This document shows, one piece after another, positions 51,313-60,071 of a DNA stretch of 64,000 nt. Origin of the DNA: Kosakonia sp. SMBL-WEM22. Its GTDB lineage: Bacteria > Pseudomonadota > Gammaproteobacteria > Enterobacterales > Enterobacteriaceae. The number at the start of each line of letters is the position of its first letter. The first letter of the stretch is position 1. The stretch lies in NCBI RefSeq assembly GCF_014490785.1, contig NZ_CP051488.1:2046001-2110000 (forward strand), in the 5' to 3' direction. The notes beneath the pieces were generated by a model, which ran no database searches, was not told where the DNA came from, and saw only the letters and a program-made list of their open reading frames with translations. A program made the translations under genes and the position numbers.

Positions 51313-51346
51313 ATCCTCAATCCCGCATTTACCCACCATCCAGCCT

Positions 51347-52531
51347 CTAACCGGGAACGATCTCCCGGTTGCGTCCGGCAAACGCGCCGCACAGCGCCAT
51401 CACAACAGACAGCAGCGCGCAGGCGATCAGCGGCAGATGCCAGTCGCCGCTGGCGTCATGCACTCTCCCCATCAGCGGCGGCCCGCAGGCGGCGAGCAGA
51501 TAGCCCACCGATTGCGCCATCCCCGACAGCGCCGCGGCCTGGTGCGCCGAACTCGCGCGCAGGCCAATAAAGGTGAGGCCGAGGATCATCGTCGCTCCTG
51601 AACCAAATCCGTACACCACCGTCCAGATCGCCGCATGATCCGGCTGCAGCCAAAGCCCCAGCGCACCCGCAGCGCAGAGCAGTGCAACCAGCGCCGCGAT
51701 GGCCCGCTGATCGCGAAGGCGGTGCAGTACCAGCGGAACCAGTAAACCAGGTGCCGCCGTCGCCAGTTGCAGTACGCCGTGCAGCGAGCCTGCCTGCGCC
51801 TCACTGAACCCCTGGCTTATCAGAATCGACGGCAGCCAGCCGATCACAATGTAGTAAATCAGCGAGTTGATCCCGAGATAGAGCGTCACCTGCCAGGCCA
51901 GCGCCGAGCGCCAGATGCCGCGGCTGTGAAGCGCACCTGTGGCACTGAGCGCCGCCGGTGCGCCGTGGCGCAGGCGCGGCAGCCAGAGCAGCAGCGCCAG
52001 CAACGGGAAGATCATTAGCGTGAGCAGAGCGCCGTGCCAGCCCGCGCCGCTCTGCGCAATCGGCACCATCGCCGCGGAGCCGATCGCCGCTGCCGCGCCC
52101 ATGGTGAGCGAGTACGCCCCGGTCAGTTTGGCGACATGCTGGGCAAAATCCCGCTTCAGCATGCCGGGCAAGAGCACGTTGCCGAGCGCAATACCGCAGC
52201 CAATCACCGCCGTACCGATAAACAGCAGCAGGGAGGAGGGGAGCGAGCGCAGGGCGATGCCAGCGCAGATGAGCAGCAGTGCCGCAAACAGGCTGCGCTC
52301 CATGCCGATCCGTCGCGCCACGCCGGCTGCCAGCGGTGAAATGAGCGCGAAGGCCAGCAGCGGCAGCGTGGTGAGCAGACCCGTTTGTGCCGTGGTTAAG
52401 CCATAGTCGGCGCGAATAGCATCCAGCAACGGCGCAGCGCCGGTGAAGGTGACGCGCAACGTGGTGGCAATCATCAGGATGCCAACAATTAGCAGTGCAC
52501 GCTGCTTGCTGTCAGAGGAGGGAGTGGTCAT
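51347..52531 (-). CDS. nimT: NimT, 2-nitroimidazole transporter (CynX-type MFS)
   Basis: A 394-residue MFS exporter, homologue of E. coli NimT (YeaN). Matching parts: LMIATTLRVTFTGAAPLLDA, YGLTTAQTGLLTTLPLLAFA, LPSSLLLFIGTAVIGCGIAL, INSLIYYIVIGWLPSILIS and ASSAHQAAALSGMAQSVGYL. Twelve membrane segments. NimT pumps out 2-nitroimidazole and related compounds and belongs to the cyanate-permease group. The ATG at 52531 is preferred over one five codons earlier. Divergent from its regulator nimR with 99 bases between. Confidence 0.92.
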   Translation of the reverse strand: MTTPSSDSKQRALLIVGILMIATTLRVTFTGAAPLLDAIRADYGLTTAQTGLLTTLPLLAFALISPLAAGVARRIGMERSLFAALLLICAGIALRSLPSSLLLFIGTAVIGCGIALGNVLLPGMLKRDFAQHVAKLTGAYSLTMGAAAAIGSAAMVPIAQSGAGWHGALLTLMIFPLLALLLWLPRLRHGAPAALSATGALHSRGIWRSALAWQVTLYLGINSLIYYIVIGWLPSILISQGFSEAQAGSLHGVLQLATAAPGLLVPLVLHRLRDQRAIAALVALLCAAGALGLWLQPDHAAIWTVVYGFGSGATMILGLTFIGLRASSAHQAAALSGMAQSVGYLLAACGPPLMGRVHDASGDWHLPLIACALLSVVMALCGAFAGRNREIVPG

Positions 52532-52630
52532 GGTGTTCTCATCCATAAAAAGAGGGCACTACGATAGCGTTTTTCACCACTGTTTGAATCAAGCTAAAAT
52601 GACACTTTATCGCTAAATTCGGACAACTTT

Positions 52631-53416
52631 ATGCACGACCTGGCCTTAGCGGGCTTCGATCCCGACAGCCAGCAGGAAGCCGCTGTCGCCTTTCACATCC
52701 GCATGGCGGCGCACGAACAGCGTATTCCCGCGCATCACCACCGCAAAGGGCAGCTGATCCTCGCCTTAAAAGGGGCGATCACCTGTGAAGTGGAGAATGC
52801 CCGCTGGATGGTGCCCCCGCACCACGCCATGTGGCTACCGGGTTTTGTGCCGCACAGCAATCACGCCACCGCCAATGCCCAGCTCTGCTTTCTGTTTATT
52901 GAACGCTGGGCGGTGGTGATGCCGGAGCACTGCTGCACCCTCAAGATCTCGCCGCTGGTGCGCGAACTGATCCTGCAACTTGCTGCCCGTTCAACCGCCG
53001 CTCGGCGTGAGCCGCAGACCCAGCGCCTGATCCAGGTGCTGTTTGATGAGTTACCCCATCAGCCGCAGATGCAGCTCCAGCTGCCCGTCTCTACGCATCC
53101 GAAGATCCGCCAGATGGTGGAGACGATGGAGCAGGCACCGGCCGACCGGCAGACACTGGCGCAGTGGGCACAGCGCTTCGCGATGAGCGAGCGCAACCTT
53201 GCGCGGCTGGTGGTGAAAGAGACAGGGCTAAGTTTTCGCCGCTGGCGGCATCAGTTACAGCTGATCCTCGCCCTGCGCCTGTTAATTGAGGGCTATAGCG
53301 TGCAGCACATCGCCCAGACGCTGGGGTATGACTCGACCACGGCGTTTATCACCATGTTTAAAAAGGGGTTAGGGCAGACGCCGGGGCGCTATCTGGCAAC
53401 GCTCGGGGAGCGGTAA
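52631..53416 (+). CDS. nimR: NimR, AraC-type regulator of nimT
   Basis: A 261-residue AraC/XylS regulator, homologue of E. coli NimR (YeaM). The N-terminal cupin has HEQRIPAHHHRKGQLILALK and PPHHAMWLPGFVPHSNHATA. The C-terminal domain has two helix-turn-helix motifs: LAQWAQRFAMSERNLARLVV and YSVQHIAQTLGYDSTTAFIT, then MFKKGLGQTPGRYL. In E. coli NimR represses the nimR-nimT promoters. The same divergent layout is kept here. Confidence 0.92.
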   Translation: MHDLALAGFDPDSQQEAAVAFHIRMAAHEQRIPAHHHRKGQLILALKGAITCEVENARWMVPPHHAMWLPGFVPHSNHATANAQLCFLFIERWAVVMPEHCCTLKISPLVRELILQLAARSTAARREPQTQRLIQVLFDELPHQPQMQLQLPVSTHPKIRQMVETMEQAPADRQTLAQWAQRFAMSERNLARLVVKETGLSFRRWRHQLQLILALRLLIEGYSVQHIAQTLGYDSTTAFITMFKKGLGQTPGRYLATLGER

Positions 53417-53620
53417 TATTTTTCCCTGCTAAGTCCACTCATCTTATGTGGAATTAAAACGTTTATAACGCTCAAGAAGAGAGGATAAGTGATAAATATC
53501 GCCAGGCTGTTTTTAATAACTTTTTCAGATATTCAATGCACTTTTTGATATTTGTGTGGTGAAAAACCTTATGTGACTTTAACGCGGCAATAAACACCAT
53601 AACCGGGCATAAGGATTAGC

Positions 53621-54445
53621 ATGGCAATCTCATCACAAACTAAAAAAATGGCTGCGTTCAGCGCGCTGGCGCTACTTTCGGCGCTCTCCTTCTCCGCGCA
53701 GGCAGACAAGCTGGCGGATATCAAAGCGGCAGGCGTCGTCAAAGTCGCCACCTTTGACGCTAACCCGCCCTTTGGCGCCATCGATGCTAAAACCCACGAT
53801 ATTGTTGGCTACGACGTCGATTTTGCAAAAGCGCTGGCGAAAAGCCTCGGCGTCAAGCTGCAACTGGTTGCCACCAACCCGGCAAACCGCATCCCGCTGC
53901 TGCAATCCGGCAAGGTCGATCTGATTGTTGCGGATATCACCATTACGCCTGAACGGGCGCAGGTGATCGATTTTTCTACACCTTACTTTGTCACCGGCCA
54001 GCAGTTCCTCGTCCCTGCCTCTTCACCGGACAAGCTTGATGCGTACAGTAAAGCGCGCATCGGCGCGGTGAAAGGCACCACCGGCGAGCAGGCGCTGCAT
54101 CAGCGCTTCCCGCAATCCCGCGTGCTGGCCTATGACGACATCCCACTGGCGCTGACCGCGCTGCGTAACGGCAACGTTCAGGCGATTACCCAGGACAGCA
54201 CCATTCTGGCGGGGCTGCTGGCGGGTGCGCCGGATAAAGCGAAATTTAAGATCCTGCCCGATCTGCTGTCGAAAGAGGAGATTGGCGTCGGCGTCAGCAA
54301 AGGGGAGAGTGCTTTGCTGAACAAAGTTAATGAAGAGCTGGTGAACCTTGAGAAGAGCGGTGAAGCGGCGAAGATTTACGACACCTGGTTTGGCCCGCAA
54401 ACCAAAACCCCGGCTCCGCGCAGCTTTACCATAGAAGCGAAATAG
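53621..54445 (+). CDS. Polar amino-acid ABC transporter, periplasmic binding protein
   Basis: A 274-residue solute-binding protein (SBP_bac_3) with signal peptide (KKMAAFSALALLSALSFSAQ, cleavage after AQA). The two-lobed domain shows GVVKVATFDANPPFGAIDAK, VGYDVDFAKALAKSLGVKLQ, and the ligand-site stretch SGKVDLIVADITITPERAQV followed by DFSTPYF. FGAIDAK and R-P-rich loops are typical of amino-acid binders such as GltI or GlnH; the exact ligand is unknown. First gene of a four-gene operon (2-base gap to the ATPase gene). AAGGA precedes the ATG. Confidence 0.9.
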   Translation: MAISSQTKKMAAFSALALLSALSFSAQADKLADIKAAGVVKVATFDANPPFGAIDAKTHDIVGYDVDFAKALAKSLGVKLQLVATNPANRIPLLQSGKVDLIVADITITPERAQVIDFSTPYFVTGQQFLVPASSPDKLDAYSKARIGAVKGTTGEQALHQRFPQSRVLAYDDIPLALTALRNGNVQAITQDSTILAGLLAGAPDKAKFKILPDLLSKEEIGVGVSKGESALLNKVNEELVNLEKSGEAAKIYDTWFGPQTKTPAPRSFTIEAK

Positions 54446-54447
54446 CG

Positions 54448-55269
54448 ATGCTGGCAGGTCTCTTCTCTTCCCCTGTGGCGGACGCCGCAGGGGCGTTGCC
54501 CGTGCAAAAAGGCACGGTGGTGTTTCGCCAGGCGAACAAAAGCTTTGGCGACAACGTGGTGCTGAAAGCGATTGATTTGCAGGTCGCGGCGGGGGAAGTG
54601 GTGGCGGTGTGTGGCCCTTCCGGCTCCGGGAAATCGACGCTGATCCGCCTGATTAATCAACTCGAAAACCTGACCAGCGGCGAGATTTTTGTCGATGGTC
54701 AGCCGACCAGCCAGCTCACCGACCGTAAATTGCGCGGGCTGCGCCGCCATGTCGGTTTTGTTTTCCAGCAGTTCAACCTTTACGCCCATCTCACCGCGCT
54801 CGAGAATATTACCCTCGCGCTGCGCCATATTCACGGCAAAAGCGCTGCCGAAGCCCAGCAGATCGCACTTGCGCTGCTGGTGCGCGTTGGCTTGCAGGAG
54901 AAGGCGCAGCACTACCCGGCGCAGCTCTCCGGCGGGCAGCAGCAGCGGGTGGCGATTGCGCGCACGCTGGCGGCCGACCCGCACATTATCCTGTTTGATG
55001 AGCCGACCTCGGCCCTCGATCCAGAGATGATTGGCGAAGTGCTACAGGTGATGAAATCGCTGGCGCACAGCGGTATCACCCTGATTGTGGTGACGCACGA
55101 GATGCAGTTCGCCCGCGAGATCGCCGACCGGGTGATTTTTATCGACGGCGGCGAAATTCTTGAGCAGGCCGCGCCCGCTGACTTCTTTACCGCACCGCAG
55201 CATCCGCGCGCGCAGCGTTTTCTGCAAAAGGTGCTCAACCCGCTGCATGCCGATAACAAGGAGTTGTAA
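54448..55269 (+). CDS. Polar amino-acid ABC transporter, ATPase
   Basis: A 273-residue ATPase of the GlnQ type. Walker A is GPSGSGKST near residues 54-62, the Q-loop VFQQFNLYAHLTALENI, the signature LSGGQQQR, Walker B HIILFDEPTSALDPE and the H-loop VVTHE. The N-terminal 20 residues (MLAGLFSSPVADAAGALPVQ) are not typical, and the true start may be the GTG at about 54499. It powers uptake through the two permeases encoded downstream. Its stop overlaps the first permease start by one base. Confidence 0.92.
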   Translation: MLAGLFSSPVADAAGALPVQKGTVVFRQANKSFGDNVVLKAIDLQVAAGEVVAVCGPSGSGKSTLIRLINQLENLTSGEIFVDGQPTSQLTDRKLRGLRRHVGFVFQQFNLYAHLTALENITLALRHIHGKSAAEAQQIALALLVRVGLQEKAQHYPAQLSGGQQQRVAIARTLAADPHIILFDEPTSALDPEMIGEVLQVMKSLAHSGITLIVVTHEMQFAREIADRVIFIDGGEILEQAAPADFFTAPQHPRAQRFLQKVLNPLHADNKEL

Positions 55270-56027
55270 TGGCACTGCATCTTGACTGGGCGGGCGTGCT
55301 CACTGGCCAGCCCGCACAGTGGATCTTTTCCGGTTTTCTCACCACGGTGTGGGTTACGCTGGTGGGGATGATCCTCGCAACGTTGCTCACCGTGCTGCTG
55401 CTGGCGCTGCGTCTGGCGGGTGGTCGCGCGGGCCGCGGCGCGGTGGCGGCCTGGGTGTCACTGTTTCGTAATACGCCACTCTTGGTGCAACTGCTGTTCT
55501 GGTATTTCGCCGCATGGAACATTCTGCCGCTGGCGGCTCGCCAGTACGTCAACGACGAGCACGCCTTTAGCATTCTGCCGGGCGATGTCTGGTGGTTTAC
55601 GCCGGAGTTTCTCTCCTCAGCCTGGGCGCTTGGGCTCTTTACCGCTGCCTTTCTGGTGGAGGAGATCCAGGCCGGGCTGCTCGCTGTACCGCGCGGTCAG
55701 GTGGAGGCGGCGCAGTCGCAGGGCTTCAACCAGCTGGCAATTTTTCGCTGGGTGCTGCTGCCGCAGGGGGTGCAGAATGCCTGGCAGCCGGTGGTGGGGC
55801 AGTATCTCAACCTGATGAAACTCTCCTCGCTGGCGACCGGTATTGGTCTCGGCGAATTGACCTACCAGACCCGGCAGATTGAGAGCTTTAATGCCCATGC
55901 GCTGGAGGCGTTTGCCGTGGGCAGCGCGCTCTATCTGCTGCTCGGTCTGTTGATGAGCGTGCTGTTTAATCTGCCGCGCCACTGGCGGTCGCTGCGCCAC
56001 GCCACGGAGGTGCCGCGTGATCGCTAA
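55269..56027 (+). CDS. Polar amino-acid ABC transporter, permease 1
   Basis: A 252-residue inner-membrane permease of the HisM/GltJ type. It begins with a short N-terminal segment, then GFLTTVWVTLVGMILATLLT and the ABC-coupling helix QVEAAQSQGFNQLAIFRWVL with LPQGVQNAWQPVVGQYLN (the EAA loop as EAAQSQGF). LFRNTPLLVQLLFWYF is the family signature. About five segments. It has one extra loop of roughly 30 residues compared with HisM. Starts inside the TAATG junction with the ATPase gene and overlaps the next gene by 11 bases. Confidence 0.9.
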   Translation: MALHLDWAGVLTGQPAQWIFSGFLTTVWVTLVGMILATLLTVLLLALRLAGGRAGRGAVAAWVSLFRNTPLLVQLLFWYFAAWNILPLAARQYVNDEHAFSILPGDVWWFTPEFLSSAWALGLFTAAFLVEEIQAGLLAVPRGQVEAAQSQGFNQLAIFRWVLLPQGVQNAWQPVVGQYLNLMKLSSLATGIGLGELTYQTRQIESFNAHALEAFAVGSALYLLLGLLMSVLFNLPRHWRSLRHATEVPRDR

Positions 56028-56709
56028 TATCACCGTCATTACCGATAACCTCGACTACCTGCTGTGGGGCAGAGTCGCGCAGGGTGAGCCGGGTGGCGTA
56101 CTGCTGTCGCTGTTAATGACCATTGGCGCAGCGGCGCTGGCGTTTCCCGGCGGTATTCTGCTGGCCTGTTGCGCCTGGCGTTTTCGCGGCTGGCCGCGCA
56201 AGGTGCTGTTTTTGTGGGCGGAGCTGATTCGTGGCATCCCGTTGATCTTCGTTATCTTCTGGCTCTGGTTTTTACTGCCGTGGATAACGGGGGCGGACTT
56301 ACCCGGGGCGGTAACGGTCACGCTGGCGCTGGCATGGTTTACCTCGGCATCGGTGATGTACTCGACACTGGCGGCGCTCGGCGCACTTCCGCGCGGGCAG
56401 TATGAAGCGGCGCTGAGCAGCGGTTTTGCCAGTGTGCAGATCCTGCGCCACGTGCTGCTGCCGCAGGCGTTACGCAACGCGCTGCCGTCGTTTATCGGCC
56501 TGCTGATCGCGCTGCTGAAAGACACCTCGCTGGCCTTTATTGTCAATGTGCCGGAGCTGACCACCGTCGCCGGCCAGGTCAATAACCGTGTGCAGGTCTA
56601 TCCGGCGGCACTGTTTATCTTCACCGGCCTGGTCTACTACCTGTTGTGCAGCGCGCTGGAGTATGGCGTGAAGCGCTGGCAGCGACGTCTTTCACTGCCG
56701 GCCAATTAG
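56017..56709 (+). CDS. Polar amino-acid ABC transporter, permease 2
   Basis: A 230-residue permease of the GltK/HisQ type: GVLLSLLMTIGAAALAFPGG, the family sequence ELIRGIPLIFVIFWLWFLLP, and the coupling helix QYEAALSSGFASVQILRHVL with LPQALRNALPSFIG. Starts with GTG at 56017, with GGAGG six bases upstream, inside the previous gene. Together with permease 1 it forms the membrane channel. It ends 18 bases inside the convergent yeaL. Confidence 0.9.
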   Translation: MIANITVITDNLDYLLWGRVAQGEPGGVLLSLLMTIGAAALAFPGGILLACCAWRFRGWPRKVLFLWAELIRGIPLIFVIFWLWFLLPWITGADLPGAVTVTLALAWFTSASVMYSTLAALGALPRGQYEAALSSGFASVQILRHVLLPQALRNALPSFIGLLIALLKDTSLAFIVNVPELTTVAGQVNNRVQVYPAALFIFTGLVYYLLCSALEYGVKRWQRRLSLPAN

Positions 56710-57138
56710 TAGCGACACCAGGCCTGCGGCAATCAGTGGCCCAACCGGCACGCCCCGGAACAGGGCCACGCCTAACACCGTTCCCACCAGCAGCCCCGCA
56801 ACCAGCGAGGGCTGCGAACTCATCAGCGTAACCCCGCGCCCGCCCAGCCAGGAGACAAACACCCCGACAGCAATCGCCACCAGCGACTTCCAGTTGGCAA
56901 AGGAGTGCAGCAGCGTTGAAGGCGGCAGCGATCCGCTGGCAATCGGAGCCATCACGCCAATCGTCAGAATGATAATGCCGACCGTCAGCCCCTGCTTTTC
57001 AATCCACGGAAAGAGGGTGTTAAGCGGCGTGACGCGCACAATGATCAGCACGAGGATCGAGACCGCAACGGTGGTGTTATGGCTGACAAAGCCGAGCGCG
57101 GCGAGGGCGAGCAGAATAAACAGCGTGGTATCAAACAT
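56692..57138 (-). CDS. yeaL: YeaL, DUF441 membrane protein
   Basis: A 148-residue inner-membrane protein, homologue of E. coli YeaL. It has about four segments: TLFILLALAALGFVSHNTTV, AVSILVLIIVRVTPLNTLFP, LTVGIIILTIGVMAPIASGS and LVAGLLVGTVLGVALFRGVP, with VSWLGGRGVTLM between. Length is the same as in E. coli. Function unknown. It is 11 bases downstream of yeaK. In E. coli the next gene is nimR; here the ABC operon lies between. Confidence 0.92.
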   Translation of the reverse strand: MFDTTLFILLALAALGFVSHNTTVAVSILVLIIVRVTPLNTLFPWIEKQGLTVGIIILTIGVMAPIASGSLPPSTLLHSFANWKSLVAIAVGVFVSWLGGRGVTLMSSQPSLVAGLLVGTVLGVALFRGVPVGPLIAAGLVSLLIGRQ

Positions 57139-57149
57139 GCAAACTATCC

Positions 57150-57656
57150 TTACTCTGCGCTCTCGCGGCGAAAATCGACCAGCGCTGGCCGGGCGATGCG
57201 CAAATAGTCGTGCGTATTCATGATCACTGATTTTTCCAGCAGCCCGGCGTTGAAGGCGATCTCATCGAAGCGCTGGAATAACACCGGGTCGGCAACCAGT
57301 TCAAGGTCAGGGTGAAAAGAGAAGGGGGGAATTGCGCCAAAGACGCAGGCGGTGAGGCGATCGACCTCGGCCGGGCTGGCCAGCGACGCTTTCAGTCCGC
57401 CAAAGTGTTGTGCTAGGCGGCTGAGATCGGCCTGCAGATCGGCACCAAGTATCGCCAGCGCATGCTTTTTCACGCCGTTGCCTTTGATTTTACACACCAG
57501 CGCTTTCGCTCCCTGGCCGAGCGCAGTACCGCGAATTTCACTCACCGCTTCACACTTGCCGACGGCATCATGTTCAACCACGCGAAACCGGGCCTGCTGC
57601 TCAGTAAGAAGTTGGAGTAGATGCGCGTGGATATCGCGGCTGGCAATCTCAGACAT
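57150..57656 (-). CDS. yeaK: YeaK, mischarged aminoacyl-tRNA deacylase
   Basis: A 168-residue editing-domain protein (YbaK/ProRS-INS superfamily). It has RFRVVEHDAVGKCEAVSEIR, LGQGAKALVCKIKGNGVKKH, LASPAEVDRLTACVFGAIPP and FHPDLELVADPVLFQRFDEI. The lysine in GAKALVCK is the conserved editing residue. E. coli YeaK removes serine and other wrong amino acids from mischarged tRNA. Followed by yeaL at 11 bases. Confidence 0.92.
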   Translation of the reverse strand: MSEIASRDIHAHLLQLLTEQQARFRVVEHDAVGKCEAVSEIRGTALGQGAKALVCKIKGNGVKKHALAILGADLQADLSRLAQHFGGLKASLASPAEVDRLTACVFGAIPPFSFHPDLELVADPVLFQRFDEIAFNAGLLEKSVIMNTHDYLRIARPALVDFRRESAE

Positions 57657-57710
57657 GGTCGCTCCCGGAAAATGTAAAGAAGTTTACATTACCTCACATT
57701 GCGGGGGCTG

Positions 57711-57740
57711 AAAATAAAAATGCCGCCCCGGGGGGCGGCC
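57711..57740 (-). terminator. Intrinsic terminator upstream of yeaK
   Basis: Minus strand GCCGCCCC/GGGGCGGC with TTTTTATTTT after it. It points leftwards and ends 55 bases before the yeaK start, with no gene on that strand to its right until 58477. It could end a small RNA or serve as a leader attenuator. Confidence 0.65.
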
Positions 57741-58051
57741 AAAAAATACAAGCACTACAAACAATTCGTTGTGTGTACGGGAAATGATTCAGTGCCCTGG
57801 TGGGCTTTACTCGCTCACATTGCCATTCGCAACGAGGACTCCGCTGCGTATCAAACTGGATTGAGGATAATGTGCCATATCTATACGGCGACAAGTGGCT
57901 AAATAAACCCGGTTTTTACGTCTATTTCTGCCTATTAACGACAAATTTCGCTTATGTGACGGCATCTTAGGTGCATGCTGAGCAAAAATGGCGATCTCAG
58001 ATGGGTTAACTAGACTTAGAGATTCACTTTATCCACATGGGGAGTGTGACT
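57741..58051. other. Intergenic region, candidate small-RNA interval
   Basis: No protein gene. On the minus strand the sequence before the terminator contains GTACACACAACGAATTGT-like pairing and no reading frame. A transcript starting near 57900 would be about 180 bases. Proposed only from the terminator. Confidence 0.3.
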
Positions 58052-58378
58052 ATGAGCAAAGAATATCAGGCCTGCATTGATGCCTGCTATCAATGCGCCG
58101 AAGCCTGCGATCGCTGTGCGGTCTCCTGTCTGCAGGAGCCGCACCTCGAGATGATGAGAGCGTGCATCAAAACCGATATGGAGTGTGCCGCGCTCTGCCG
58201 CGTTACCGCGCAGTTATTAAGCCTTGAGAGTGAACATGCGCAGCAGGTGTGCCGTATCTGCGCGGATGTCTGCCGGGCCTGTGCCGAAGAGTGCTCGAAG
58301 CATCAACATGATCATTGCCAGCACTGCGCCGGGCAGTGCCGCCGCTGCGCCGAAGTTTGTATGCAGATGACCGCCTGA
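58052..58378 (+). CDS. Cysteine-rich four-helix protein, copper-storage (Csp3/YhjQ) type
   Basis: A 108-residue protein with about 18 cysteines placed along four helices: CIDACYQCAEACDRCAVSCL, then CIKTDMECAALCR, VCRICADVCRACAEECSKHQ and HCQHCAGQCRRCAEVCMQM. Spacing CxxxC and CxxC inward along a four-helix bundle is the layout of Csp proteins, which bind many Cu(I) ions. No signal peptide, so the cytosolic Csp3 type. The start at 58052 has GGGAG seven bases upstream. It may buffer copper in the cytosol; no copper pump is nearby. Confidence 0.85.
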   Translation: MSKEYQACIDACYQCAEACDRCAVSCLQEPHLEMMRACIKTDMECAALCRVTAQLLSLESEHAQQVCRICADVCRACAEECSKHQHDHCQHCAGQCRRCAEVCMQMTA

Positions 58379-58400
58379 GACTGGCCGGTAGGCAACGTTT

Positions 58401-58453
58401 GCCGCCCCGGATTGCACCTGGCCGCGTTGCAAGCCAGGTGCTGCGGGCGGGGC
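58401..58453. terminator. Large hairpin between convergent genes
   Basis: Outer arms GCCGCCCCG and CGGGCGGGGC, inner arms GCACCTGG and CCAGGTGC. It lies between the stop codons of the copper-storage-like gene and the PAS receptor gene. No T-run. Confidence 0.5.
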
Positions 58454-58476
58454 TAATCATTAACCCCCGATGAGGC

Positions 58477-59658
58477 TTAACGATCGCGCGGTTTTTCAGT
58501 TGCGGCAGCAGAATCCCTTATGCGCATCTGCAGGCGTGAGATCTGTCCGGTAATATCCGCCGTTCTTTCTGCCAGCCCCCTGATAGCACTGGCGATAACG
58601 GAGAACCCCCGGCCATGGATACCTGCTCGTGCGGCTTCAATGCTGGCGTTCAGGGAAATAAGCTTAATCTGCGCCGCAATACTGCCGTTTTCAGAGACCA
58701 GTTCGGCGATCTCCTTTGCGGTTTCAGCCGTCTGAATATTGCGCCTTACTTCGCTCTGCTCATGCACTAACCGATCTTTGCGACCCTGGATATCTATAAG
58801 TGCGCCGACAGCACGTAGCGGTGTGCCATCTGCCGCACGTTTTGTCTGACCACGTGCCTGGAACCAGCGATATTCGCCACTGCGCAGCTTAAGGCGATAT
58901 TCAATATCAAACGGCGTTTTACCGCTTAAATCCATCAGATGGCTGACGAAGGCATCGAGTGCCGCCTGTTTATCTTCCGGGTGCAGGCGTGACGCCCAGC
59001 TCTCCATGACATCCGGAAACTCTTCGATAGTTTCAAAGCCCAACAGCTTTCTAAACTGGGGTGACCACCAGAAGACGTTATCCGGGTTTAACGGGTTTCC
59101 ACCGATGATATCCAGATCCCAGAGCCCGTCGTTCAGCATCTCTCGCGACAGGTCAAAGCGTGTAGAAACGATATCGAACAAGCGTGCCTGAGTCGTTTCC
59201 TCTTCGCTATTCTCAATCACGCCCACTAAACGTGGCGGGGTAAACTCAGTGTTGTATAACGCGCGTATACGAAACCACTGATAAGTAGTGGCATCCGTTT
59301 TGATTCGGCACTGCAGGGGTTTCTCAACACCGCCGTGACTCAAGGCATAGCGAATAAAACTCCGGAATGCATCTCTGAAATCTGGATGAACCATCTGGAT
59401 CAGCGATGCCAGCCCTGGCGCCGACTGTGCCGACACGCCTAAAAGCCGACGCGCTTCCTGTGAGAACCAGGCAGGCGAATCACTCTGCAGATCCGGTGCC
59501 TCGACATACCAGACGCCCTCTTTGCTGAGTTGCATGAGACTTTTCAACAGGATGGCATCGCTACGATCAACCTGCCGCACTTCTCTTACGGGTTCCGCGA
59601 TGACAGGTGAAGGTATCTGCTCTTTCGCAGATTTTTTTTTAAATAAATTTTGAAACAT
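58477..59658 (-). CDS. Soluble PAS-PAS chemoreceptor with short signalling domain
   Basis: A 393-residue cytoplasmic protein without membrane segments. Residues 40-160 and 175-300 form two PAS domains; the second has a PAC end, DIEYRLKLRSGEYRWFQARG. The C-terminal 90 residues hold the chemoreceptor tip, IKLISLNASIEAARAGIHGR followed by GFSVIASAIRGLAERT, but the long methylation helices are missing and the protein ends soon after the tip. It could signal to CheA as a short receptor or form a mixed array. A sigma-28 promoter lies upstream. Confidence 0.85.
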   Translation of the reverse strand: MFQNLFKKKSAKEQIPSPVIAEPVREVRQVDRSDAILLKSLMQLSKEGVWYVEAPDLQSDSPAWFSQEARRLLGVSAQSAPGLASLIQMVHPDFRDAFRSFIRYALSHGGVEKPLQCRIKTDATTYQWFRIRALYNTEFTPPRLVGVIENSEEETTQARLFDIVSTRFDLSREMLNDGLWDLDIIGGNPLNPDNVFWWSPQFRKLLGFETIEEFPDVMESWASRLHPEDKQAALDAFVSHLMDLSGKTPFDIEYRLKLRSGEYRWFQARGQTKRAADGTPLRAVGALIDIQGRKDRLVHEQSEVRRNIQTAETAKEIAELVSENGSIAAQIKLISLNASIEAARAGIHGRGFSVIASAIRGLAERTADITGQISRLQMRIRDSAAATEKPRDR

Positions 59659-59706
59659 TTTTTCTCCTGGTAAGATGAATGCGGCTTAAATTAAGCCAGC
59701 AACGGT

Positions 59707-59733
59707 TTATCGGCATAAATCCGTCAAATTCCA
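59707..59733 (-). promoter_or_regulatory. Sigma-28 promoter of the PAS receptor gene
   Basis: Minus strand TGGAATTT, 11 bases, GCCGATAA. The -10 is perfect, the -35 matches five of eight. Confidence 0.75.
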
Positions 59734-60071
59734 GTGAAGAATCATTGAGTTTTATTAATGAATAAATAAATTTTTCTCAGAAGACGTGTTTGCTGCATGA
59801 TGGGGCAGAAGAAGGCATAAAGCGAAGCGTAGCACGGAGGATTTATCTGCTAAATATGACAAAAGCCTTGGAGTTAAAGAGGGAGAAAAAGTGATATTTT
59901 AATGGGTTCATAGCGAATCCCTTTATAGGCTCACTTTTTATAATGTTAATTCTGCCTGGCCCTTGCTGTATAAGCTTTCCCAATATTATAAATCTTTCTC
60001 GCAGGCCAGCCCGCGCCTCTTCAGGCCTGGTAACGGTGTCGTATCAGGCAGTGATTGCTCCGCAGGACGCG
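59734..60071. other. Intergenic region, no gene seen
   Basis: AT-rich to about 59960, then mixed. A plus-strand frame from 59963 runs antisense to the next gene and lacks a ribosome site. Confidence 0.4.
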
